From the NCBI GenBank assembly GCA_964452105.1, contig CAYVLI010000082.1:3878-8878 (forward strand): DNA of 5,001 nucleotides, in the 5' to 3' direction. Position numbers and translations under genes: made by a program. Below are positions 1 through 4,925 of the stretch, piece by piece. A model generated the notes under the pieces. That model did no database searches and was not told where the DNA came from. It saw only the letters and a program-made list of their open reading frames with translations. The DNA comes from CAYVLI01 sp964452105 [NCBI: uncultured Nitrospinota bacterium]. Its GTDB lineage: Bacteria > JAUXIQ01. Within the stretch, counting starts at the first letter, position 1. Every line of letters begins with the position of its first letter.

Positions 1-176
1 ACAGGAACGGGCCGGGCCCTTACGGCGCCAAGGGGCTGGGGGAGCAGCCCAACGTGCCCACCGCGGCAGCCATAGCCAACGCCGTACATGACGCAATAGG
101 TGTGCCCATAACATCGCTTCCCATAACTCCCGAGAAGGTTCTGCAGGCGCTCGGGGAGAAGAGTGACCAGCGGTGA
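1..176 (+). CDS. C-terminal end of a xanthine dehydrogenase/CO dehydrogenase-type molybdenum-binding large subunit (5' partial)
   Basis: Reading in the frame that begins at base 3, 57 codons stay open to a TGA at 174-176. The start lies outside the window. The peptide contains GPGPYGAKGLGE followed by QPNVPTAAAIANAV and a tail LPITPEKVLQAL. These are the hallmarks of the C-terminal Moco-binding domain of the xanthine oxidase family (XdhA/CoxL/CutL-like). The glutamate of the GLGE segment corresponds to the family's catalytic base near the molybdenum centre, and TPEKVLQAL is the usual last helix. Such subunits hydroxylate heterocycles, aldehydes or aromatic acyl-CoAs together with FAD and 2Fe-2S subunits, normally in the cytoplasm. 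The substrate cannot be judged from this fragment. The gene ends 19 bases before the stop of the convergent gene on the other strand, and I see no terminator hairpin in that gap. Confidence 0.88.
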   Translation, partial: RNGPGPYGAKGLGEQPNVPTAAAIANAVHDAIGVPITSLPITPEKVLQALGEKSDQR

Positions 177-195
177 TATGGGGATTCGAAAGCGG

Positions 196-816
196 CTAAT
201 GCTGCATACCTGAAATTTTTTCCACGGCCCTGATCCAGGAGTCGCGCTCCTTGCCGTAGATTTCGTGGGCGTACCGGTAATCCTTCTTTCTTATGAATTC
301 AGCAAGCTCACCAGAAAGCTCCCTGAGCTTGTCGTTCTCCTTCTCAAGGATTATATCAGCGCTTTTCCCGCCCCTCTTTATCATTTTCAAGGCGGCCATC
401 AGATGCGGGTGACAAAGCCCTGAAGAGGAATCGTACTTTTCCATCAGCTTTGCGTCTGAAAGATACTTTATAAAGGCAGCTATGTAGTCCTTCTCCGCTG
501 CATCGACGGAGTCGCAGGCCGGACATCGGCGCTTCTGTTCATTTTTCTCCTCAGCATCCTCCAGCAGAGTATCCACCACATCCTTATAAATGATGGCCGT
601 GGCCAGGCTGTCTCCCAGGTCGCGGAATTCCCGGGCGTGCAGGCTGCAGAAACCCAGACTGCCCCGCAGTTTTCTTCTCAGTTCCGGGTCGTTTACTCCG
701 TTGGTGAGAATGGAGGAGAGGTATTTCTTCGAAGCGGACCGGGATTCCATGCAAATGGGGCAGCCCTCCTCCCCCAGCGCTTCCAGCAGGTCGTAGTAAA
801 GGTTATGTTTCTTCAT
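196..816 (-). CDS. Double CxxC/CxxH putative zinc-binding protein, DUF6062-like
   Basis: A 206-residue soluble protein of unknown function, with no signal peptide or membrane segment. It shows an internal duplication. The first unit has CPIC at residues 19-22 and CSLH at 57-60; the second has CPAC at 98-101 and CHPH at 135-138. The spacing is almost the same in both, which suggests two Cys3His metal sites, probably zinc. The C-terminal helix carries an EFIRKKDYRY...KERDSW segment (about 173-194) that I associate from memory with the DUF6062 family of Chloroflexota and some Gram-positive bacteria. I chose the ATG at 816 over in-frame TTG/GTG codons further upstream (to 858). MKKHNLYYDLLEAL looks like a native N-terminus, and this start leaves a 10-base gap after the upstream gene's stop instead of a 32-base overlap. 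AGGA lies only 2 bases before the ATG, so translation may depend on coupling to the amidase gene. Confidence 0.82.
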   Translation of the reverse strand: MKKHNLYYDLLEALGEEGCPICMESRSASKKYLSSILTNGVNDPELRRKLRGSLGFCSLHAREFRDLGDSLATAIIYKDVVDTLLEDAEEKNEQKRRCPACDSVDAAEKDYIAAFIKYLSDAKLMEKYDSSSGLCHPHLMAALKMIKRGGKSADIILEKENDKLRELSGELAEFIRKKDYRYAHEIYGKERDSWIRAVEKISGMQH

Positions 817-826
817 CTTCCTTTTA

Positions 827-1714
827 TCATGGTTCGATTCCAAGAAGCCCACAGTCAACTTCCACTCTGGCCGTCATCAGGGGGTCCACCACCTGGCTTA
901 TGCGGGCGTCGCCAGCGATGCTTATGAGCATGTAAGCCTCGGTCCATGTCAGCCCTCTTTTCTGCATGAGAAAATCGATCATTCGTTCTGCGGCGGCAGC
1001 CACTGCCTGTTTAAGGTCTTTATGAGAGGCCAGGGTCATGAAGCTCTCGCCCTGACGGATTCGGGGACCGGGGATGGTCTCCCCTTTTATAAGTCCAAAT
1101 TTAGCCTTGACCGTGGCGTCACATTCCAATCCTGCGATGCACATCTCCCCGTCACCCATCAACGCATGCACATCCCCGAGTGCGAAGAGTGCGCCATCCA
1201 CGTAAACGGGCAGAAAGATGGTTGAGCCCGCGGTTACGGGGTTGGTGTCCAGGTTGCCTCCATGGTCGCCGGGTGTGTTATTGGGCGCCTCCCCTTCCAC
1301 GGGTGCCACGCCGATGACCTCTATCATGGGCCGCAGAGGCAGCCTTAAGTCGTCCGAAAATATGGCATAGCCTTCTTTCAGCGGTACTATACGCGAGCTG
1401 CCTTCCTTTACTCTTTCGCCCAGAATCCCCAGCCCGGGCAGGGTTATTATGACCGAATGTCCAACGGGAATTATCTCGAGAATTTCGACCGCGAGTGTAT
1501 CTCCTGGTTCCGCGCCCTCTATATACACGGGACCCGTGGCGGGGTTTACCCTCCGGAAATCCACCCTGTCCACGTTGTCGCCGGGCTCCTTGATGGCGCC
1601 GTCCAGGGCATCTCTGGTATGAAACTGAACCTGGTCCCCCTCCACTATTCTGAGCGCAGGTTCGTGCGCGGCAGAGAAACTGAATATCAGCTTATCGTTC
1701 GTAAGGTCATGCAC
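827..1714 (-). CDS. Acetamidase/formamidase family protein (FmdA/AmdA)
   Basis: A 295-residue protein of normal family length. It should hydrolyse a short amide such as formamide or acetamide to the acid and ammonia in the cytoplasm; the exact substrate is not evident. Family signatures run in order: FHTRDALDG (31-39), NPATGP followed by the PGDTLAVEI strand (57-78), PGDHGGNLD (148-156) and GDVHALMGDGE (180-190). The last two carry the His/Asp residues expected to form the metal site. The start is GTG at 1714-1712, giving MHDLTNDK. GGAGG lies 11 bases upstream (1726-1730, complement), and the next in-frame stop upstream is TAA at about 1766-1768, with no ATG in between. A run of seven G lies inside the ribosome-binding region. 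The stop is 10 bases before the next gene, so the two are probably co-transcribed. A candidate promoter sits about 75 bases upstream of the start. Confidence 0.9.
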   Translation of the reverse strand: MHDLTNDKLIFSFSAAHEPALRIVEGDQVQFHTRDALDGAIKEPGDNVDRVDFRRVNPATGPVYIEGAEPGDTLAVEILEIIPVGHSVIITLPGLGILGERVKEGSSRIVPLKEGYAIFSDDLRLPLRPMIEVIGVAPVEGEAPNNTPGDHGGNLDTNPVTAGSTIFLPVYVDGALFALGDVHALMGDGEMCIAGLECDATVKAKFGLIKGETIPGPRIRQGESFMTLASHKDLKQAVAAAAERMIDFLMQKRGLTWTEAYMLISIAGDARISQVVDPLMTARVEVDCGLLGIEP

Positions 1715-1789
1715 GGCCGGCCCCCCCTCCCATACGATAGCCTCTTCGGTTGTTGGTCCTATTCCTTAGAACTGTTCGTTTCCGGACAC

Positions 1790-1818
1790 ATACTACGATA
1801 GGAGCCGGACAAAATCAA
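1790..1818 (-). promoter_or_regulatory. Candidate sigma-70-type promoter for the acetamidase gene
   Basis: On the - strand, TTGATT (complement of 1813-1818) and TAGTAT (complement of 1790-1795) are separated by exactly 17 bases. Each box matches the consensus at four of six positions. Transcription would start near 1783 and leave a leader of about 69 bases before the GTG start at 1714. This rests on sequence inspection only, and boxes of this quality can occur by chance in an AT-rich gap. Confidence 0.4.
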
Positions 1819-1985
1819 AAAATATCCTCTTTAATGTAAGAGCGAAGCAACTGTGGTAAAATAAAATCCGATGTTGAATAGGGTCTATTTTGTGTTAGGC
1901 TACATCAACTCATTTAATTCAGAGGTAGAAGAGGCGGTGTCGCCGGAAGCTTTCTGCCCCTTTCATCTTGCCATCAACATATTAT

Positions 1986-1993
1986 AGAGGAGA
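1986..1993 (+). promoter_or_regulatory. Ribosome-binding site of the alpha/beta hydrolase gene
   Basis: AGAGGAGA ends 4 bases before the ATG at 1998. It decides the start. An in-frame TTG at 1968, ten codons earlier, has no comparable site, and the ATG at 1998 gives the N-terminus MPSKYVYIDD. Confidence 0.8.
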
Positions 1994-1997
1994 AATC

Positions 1998-2804
1998 ATG
2001 CCTTCCAAATATGTTTATATCGATGACGTCGCCATCAACTATTTCCATGATGGCCCCTCGACGCTTCCCGACGCTCTGCCCGATTTGAGCAAGGGCCAGC
2101 GTCTTCTCATGTGCCACGGGGCCGGGAGTAACGGCCATCCCTGGGCCGGGCACTGCTCCTCGATAGGGCGGAAGCATAGTCCCGTAGCCATCGATATGCC
2201 TGCGCACGGCCGCTCAGGGGGGCTGGAGAGCCCCAGGACCATCGTGGACTATGTCGCCTTCCTGAACAAGTTCGTGGACGCCCTTAATTTAAGCCCTTTC
2301 GTCCTCCTGGGCCATTCCATGGGCGGCGGCATAACCATCGAGTATGCCCTGACTCATCCGGAGAAGTTGAGAGGCATAATCCTCGTGGGCACCGGCGCCA
2401 AGCTGAGGGTGCTCCCGGAGCGACTGGAGCAGATGAAACGGGTCATGGAGGGCAAGGAGCCAGTCCAGTACGACCGATGGGCGTACTCCCCCAAAACGCC
2501 CATCGAAATAGTGAGAAAGGGCTGGATGGAGCAGGTCAAGACCGACCCTCGAAGCAGATATTACGATTTTGTGGCCTGCGATGCATTTAACCGGATGAAC
2601 GACCTGAAAGGAATAAACTTGCCGACGCTGATTATCTGCGGCATCGATGACGTGCTCACCCCCATGAAATACGCCGAGTTTATGGAGAAAAGTATAGAAG
2701 GAGCGAAGCTGGTGCGCATCGAAGATGCCGGCCACGCCGTAGCTGCCGAGAAACAGGAGCAATTCGACGGGGCGATAACAGATTTTCTGGACTCACTATC
2801 CTGA
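1998..2804 (+). CDS. Alpha/beta hydrolase fold protein
   Basis: A 268-residue cytoplasmic alpha/beta hydrolase with a complete catalytic set. HGAGSNG (40-46) is the oxyanion-hole loop after the first core strand. DMPAHGRSG (66-74) is the usual loop before helix B. GHSMGG (105-110) is the nucleophile elbow with Ser107. Asp218 in GIDDVLTP and His246 in DAGHAVAAEK complete the triad. Residues about 135-200 form the cap, rich in Arg, Lys and Tyr, which sets substrate choice. Family members cleave esters, thioesters, amides or C-C bonds of diketones, so the reaction cannot be fixed from sequence. It is the first gene of an operon, with 40 bases to the thiolase-like gene, so it may act on that enzyme's substrate or product. 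A lipase-like secreted role is unlikely because there is no signal peptide. Confidence 0.92.
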   Translation: MPSKYVYIDDVAINYFHDGPSTLPDALPDLSKGQRLLMCHGAGSNGHPWAGHCSSIGRKHSPVAIDMPAHGRSGGLESPRTIVDYVAFLNKFVDALNLSPFVLLGHSMGGGITIEYALTHPEKLRGIILVGTGAKLRVLPERLEQMKRVMEGKEPVQYDRWAYSPKTPIEIVRKGWMEQVKTDPRSRYYDFVACDAFNRMNDLKGINLPTLIICGIDDVLTPMKYAEFMEKSIEGAKLVRIEDAGHAVAAEKQEQFDGAITDFLDSLS

Positions 2805-2832
2805 ACATTCTGATGTAAGCGCCTGGAATTAT

Positions 2833-2839
2833 GAGGAGA
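2833..2839 (+). promoter_or_regulatory. Ribosome-binding site of the thiolase-like gene
   Basis: GAGGAGA lies 5 bases before the ATG at 2845, a near-ideal Shine-Dalgarno sequence. It fixes the start, and it lies in the 40-base gap after the hydrolase stop codon. Confidence 0.75.
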
Positions 2840-2844
2840 ATAGT

Positions 2845-3996
2845 ATGAATCTTTATAAAAAAGCCGCCATCTCCGGGGTTTATGAGCACCCCACCCGCTG
2901 GGCCCCTGACAAGTCCGCTTTCCAGATCCATGCCGAAAGCGCCAGGGGCGCCCTGGAGGATGCAGGTCTGAGCATAGGTGATGTGGACGGCTACTTCACC
3001 TCCGGAGTCTCAGGAATGGCCCCCATTCTCATGGCGGAACACCTCAACATCAACCCCAAATACCTGGATTCGACCTCCATCGGCGGAGCATCCTTCGATG
3101 CCCATGTCCACCATGCCTGCGCCGCTGTTGCCTCAGGCTTGTGCGAGGTGGCGCTCATCACATACGGCAGCGCCGCCTCCTCGCGAGGTATGTCCATAGG
3201 CACCGGCTTGCGGCTCGGGAGCGAGCCTCCCGAGCAGTTCGAAGCCCCTTACGGACCGACCACGGTGGGAGCATACGCCATGGTGGCCCAGCGGCACATG
3301 CACCAGTACGGCACCACCAGCGAGCAGCTCGCCGAGATTGCCGTCACCATGCGCAGTCACGCTTCTCTTAATTCGCTTGCCAAATATCGAGATCCAATCA
3401 CCGTGGATGACGTGCTCGAATCGCGTCTCATCTCTTCGCCTCTGCATCTACTCGACTGCTGCATCATCTCCGACGGCGGGGGAGCAGTGGTGGTGACCTC
3501 TCCGGAGAAAGCCGGGAATCTCAAGAAGCCGCCGGTCTGGGTGCTGGGCGCGGGTGAATCGTGCGTTCATACCGGAATGGGAACGCAGGACATCACCGAG
3601 ATAGCAGCCCGCAGGTCGGGAGAAACGGCCTTCGCGCAGGCGGGTGTCAGGCACTCTGACATAGATATGTGCATGATCTACGATTCGTTTACGATAACCC
3701 TCCTGGTGACGCTGGAGAACCTGGGCTTCTGCGGGAAAGGGGAGGGCGGTGAATTCGTCCTCAACGGAAGGATAGGCCTGGGCGGAGAGCTTCCCATAAA
3801 TCCGGATGGCGGGGGTCTTTCCAACAACCATCCCGGTATGCGGGGAATTTTCCTGGTAATAGAGGCGGTCAAACAGCTCAGGGGGGAATGCGGAAACAGG
3901 CAGGTGAATAATGCCGGATTGGTCCTGGTGCACGGCACCGGAGGATGGCTGGGCGTCAGGCACAGCGGCGTGACCCTCATAATGGGAAAGGATTGA
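2845..3996 (+). CDS. Thiolase-superfamily protein (SCP2/Ltp2-like) lacking the usual nucleophilic cysteine
   Basis: A 383-residue protein with the two-halved thiolase fold. The N-terminal half has the AAISGVYEH start and the DAGLSIGDVDG segment (about 40-50). Where active thiolases carry their acyl-accepting Cys, it has GGASF (80-84); the first cysteine of the whole protein is Cys92. Further motifs are LLDCC (202-206) before a DGGGAVVV strand, YDSF (279-282) in place of the NEAF/HDCF motif, GFCGKGE (294-300), INPDGGGLSNNHPGMRG (about 318-334) with His329 at the position of the thiolase catalytic His, and HGTGG (363-367) where thiolases have CxGGG. The gene is followed after one base by a DUF35 gene, the typical partner. 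Such proteins act on acyl-CoAs in the cytoplasm as condensing enzymes or, like Ltp2 in steroid side-chain breakdown, as retro-aldolases. Routine annotation would say acetyl-CoA acetyltransferase, which the missing Cys makes doubtful. Confidence 0.9.
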   Translation: MNLYKKAAISGVYEHPTRWAPDKSAFQIHAESARGALEDAGLSIGDVDGYFTSGVSGMAPILMAEHLNINPKYLDSTSIGGASFDAHVHHACAAVASGLCEVALITYGSAASSRGMSIGTGLRLGSEPPEQFEAPYGPTTVGAYAMVAQRHMHQYGTTSEQLAEIAVTMRSHASLNSLAKYRDPITVDDVLESRLISSPLHLLDCCIISDGGGAVVVTSPEKAGNLKKPPVWVLGAGESCVHTGMGTQDITEIAARRSGETAFAQAGVRHSDIDMCMIYDSFTITLLVTLENLGFCGKGEGGEFVLNGRIGLGGELPINPDGGGLSNNHPGMRGIFLVIEAVKQLRGECGNRQVNNAGLVLVHGTGGWLGVRHSGVTLIMGKD

Positions 3997-3997
3997 T

Positions 3998-4417
3998 ATG
4001 AGCGGCTATCAGAAACCGATACCTGTAGTGGACGAAGAATCCAGGCCCTTCTGGGAGGCCTGCAAACGGCATGAGCTATATATCCAGAAATGCAAGGATT
4101 GCGGCGCCCTCCGCTACTATCCGAGAGCGCTATGCGGGAACTGTCTGTCTTCAAATGTTCAATGGGTGAAATGCAGCGGTAAGGGCGAGGTCTATACTTT
4201 TACCGTGACCCACCAGAACAGAGGCGCAGGCTTCCGCGACGAGCTCCCCTACGTCCTGGCTTACATAAAGCTCGAGGAAGGGGTGCGCATGATGAGCAAT
4301 GTGGTAGAGTCCGACCCGGAGGCGGTTCGCATAGGAATGCCCGTGGAGGTGGTCTTCGAGGATATTAACGACGGGATAGCTCTCCCCAGGTTCAGGCCCT
4401 TGCAGGAGCGGAGTTGA
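3998..4417 (+). CDS. Zn-ribbon/OB-fold protein, DUF35 family, partner of the thiolase-like protein
   Basis: A 139-residue protein with the standard DUF35 architecture. An N-terminal helix contains PFWEACKRHEL (17-27). A rubredoxin-like zinc ribbon has CKDC (32-35) and CGNC (46-49). An OB-fold covers about 57-135 and includes the GKGEVYTFTVTH strand and ELPYVLAYIKLEEG. The ATG follows the thiolase stop by one base (TGATATG), and GGAAAGGA, the ribosome-binding site, lies inside the end of the thiolase gene, so the two are translationally coupled. Family members bind thiolase-like enzymes and help bind the CoA moiety, as in the archaeal thiolase/HMG-CoA synthase complex and in ChsH2 with Ltp2. 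All four zinc ligands are present, so the ribbon should be functional. This is the last gene of the operon. Confidence 0.93.
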   Translation: MSGYQKPIPVVDEESRPFWEACKRHELYIQKCKDCGALRYYPRALCGNCLSSNVQWVKCSGKGEVYTFTVTHQNRGAGFRDELPYVLAYIKLEEGVRMMSNVVESDPEAVRIGMPVEVVFEDINDGIALPRFRPLQERS

Positions 4418-4472
4418 AGAAAGAAAGTCGGGTATTATCTTATATAAGTGAACCCTGAAAACGGCTGTTCTC

Positions 4473-4555
4473 TGTCATTCCCCGGCTTGACCGGGGAATC
4501 CAGGCGAGGTGCTAACCCTTGAAAATACTGCATTACCGCTTTCGCAGGAATAACA
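4473..4555. repeat. Dispersed double-hairpin repeat (TGTCATTCC-type), partly decayed
   Basis: The ends TGTCATTCCC (4473-4482) and AGGAATAACA (4546-4555) are inverted repeats matching at 8 of 10 bases. Inside the left end is a perfect 9-bp stem, ATTCCCCGG (4477-4485) with CCGGGGAAT (4491-4499), around a 5-base loop CTTGA. The right half, with CCGCTTTCGCAGGAAT, resembles the second hairpin (CCCGCTTTCGCGGGAAT) of the familiar repeat but carries substitutions. Elements of this kind occur in many copies in some bacterial genomes. This copy lies 55 bases after the DUF35 stop and could also act as an mRNA 3' end. It has no T-run, so I do not call it an intrinsic terminator. Confidence 0.65.
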
Positions 4556-4635
4556 ACATACATTAAACGAGAGCAATGAAAAAGTCCCATTTCTGACTGC
4601 AAAGGATTGTGTAATGCTCAGCCCACTTGGTAATA

Positions 4636-4721
4636 TGTCATGCTGAGCGAAGCGAAGCATCTCGTAAAAGATAAAGATAACAGGATGATAAGAGAGATTC
4701 TTCGCTGCGCTCAGAATGACA
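4636..4721. repeat. Inverted-repeat element of the TGTCATTCTGAGCGAAGCGAAG type
   Basis: Two 28-base arms (4636-4663 and 4694-4721) are inverted copies matching at 25 of 28 bases, separated by a 30-base AT-rich spacer. The arms start and end with TGTCAT and ATGACA and contain GCGAAGCGAAG and CTTCGCTGCGC. This is a well-known dispersed palindromic repeat form, probably non-autonomous and MITE- or REP-like. The three arm mismatches show that this copy is ageing. No transposase is linked to it here. Confidence 0.75.
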
Positions 4722-4725
4722 GAAA

Positions 4726-4745
4726 CTAAGCTTTGAAAGGCTTAG
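4726..4745. repeat. Small hairpin
   Basis: CTAAGC (4726-4731) pairs with GCTTAG (4740-4745) across an 8-base loop. It directly follows the inverted-repeat element and may be part of its flank. There is no T-run on either side, so a terminator role is not supported. Confidence 0.35.
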
Positions 4746-4759
4746 ACAAGGCTGTGCAG

Positions 4760-4826
4760 GACTTTTTAAGCACTCACTAAACGTAAAAAGAAGCAGTATA
4801 ATACCAGACTTTTTCGAGACTCACTA
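4760..4826 (+). promoter_or_regulatory. Candidate promoter with TATAAT box flanked by a duplicated element
   Basis: A perfect TATAAT lies at 4797-4802, but no good -35 box lies 16-18 bases upstream. It is flanked by two copies of a 20-base element of the form GACTTTTT-N4-ACTCACTA, at 4760-4779 and 4807-4826, which agree at 16 of 20 bases with all differences in the central four. The first copy covers the -35 region and the second would cover the transcription start. This arrangement suits an activator or repressor that binds direct repeats, which would also explain the missing -35 box. A shorter inverted match, GTGAGTCT, follows at 4856-4863. The likely target is the gene starting at 4926. 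Confidence 0.4.
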
Positions 4827-4879
4827 TAAAGCAACTATTAATGTACTTAATAAAGGTGAGTCTGGAGAAGGGAGTCTTA

Positions 4880-4899
4880 GAAACCGGTTGGGCGGTTTC
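4880..4899 (+). other. Leader hairpin upstream of the isochorismatase-family gene
   Basis: GAAACCG (4880-4886) and CGGTTTC (4893-4899) form a perfect 7-bp stem with a 6-base loop GTTGGG. It ends 26 bases before the ATG at 4926 and 8 bases before the AGAGGGG ribosome-binding site. No T-run follows, so it is more likely an mRNA-stability or translation element than an attenuator. Confidence 0.35.
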
Positions 4900-4925
4900 A
4901 GGGTAAAAGAGGGGTGAATGGGTAT

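Larger units (their letters stand above)
1715..1997. other. Divergent intergenic region
   Basis: This stretch separates the - strand amidase gene from the + strand hydrolase operon and should hold the promoters of both. The amidase side has the candidate promoter described at 1790-1818. On the hydrolase side, between about 1840 and 1985, the DNA is AT-rich. It includes a TTGAAT near 1874 followed 16 bases later by TAGGCT, but the -10 match is poor and I do not call it as a promoter. I see no strong terminator, operator palindrome or RNA gene. Confidence 0.5.
4418..4925. other. Long intergenic region with repeats and hairpins, no gene
   Basis: I see no credible coding sequence in these 508 bases. 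They hold a 10-base palindrome CTTATATAAG (4439-4448), two dispersed hairpin repeats (4473-4555 and 4636-4721), a 6-bp hairpin CTAAGC/GCTTAG (4726-4745), a repeated 20-base element around a TATAAT box (4760-4826), and a leader hairpin (4880-4899). The base composition is clearly more AT-rich than the flanking genes. It ends the DUF35 operon and carries the control region of the isochorismatase-family gene. Confidence 0.7.

Noticed and set aside
817-858. Longer start (TTG at 858) for the CxxC/CxxH protein, adding 14 residues
   Set aside because: It overlaps the amidase gene by 32 bases, uses TTG, and the added residues do not look like part of the family; ATG at 816 gives a natural N-terminus.
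1759-1791. Ten-codon leader peptide (MCPETNSSKE) upstream of the amidase gene
   Set aside because: Its ATG overlaps the candidate -10 box, so it would lie before the transcription start, and it has no ribosome-binding site.
1457-1801. 114-codon + strand open frame opposite the start of the amidase gene
   Set aside because: It lies mostly opposite a well-supported gene, has no ribosome-binding site and no recognisable domain.
1968-1997. TTG start for the alpha/beta hydrolase, adding ten residues
   Set aside because: The strong AGAGGAGA site lies inside this stretch and points to the ATG at 1998.
2289-2762. 157-codon open frame on the - strand inside the alpha/beta hydrolase gene
   Set aside because: It is a shadow of the hydrolase reading frame with no family features.
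3448-3963. 171-codon open frame on the - strand inside the thiolase-like gene
   Set aside because: It lies wholly opposite a convincing gene, shows no recognisable motif, and is explained by the high GC content of the coding strand.
4477-4499. Intrinsic terminator after the DUF35 gene
   Set aside because: The 9-bp stem is perfect, but no run of T follows on either strand, and the stem belongs to a dispersed repeat.
4475-4660. 61-codon open frame on the - strand beginning MLRFAQHD
   Set aside because: It is a translation of the two dispersed repeats; such peptides are a known annotation artefact.
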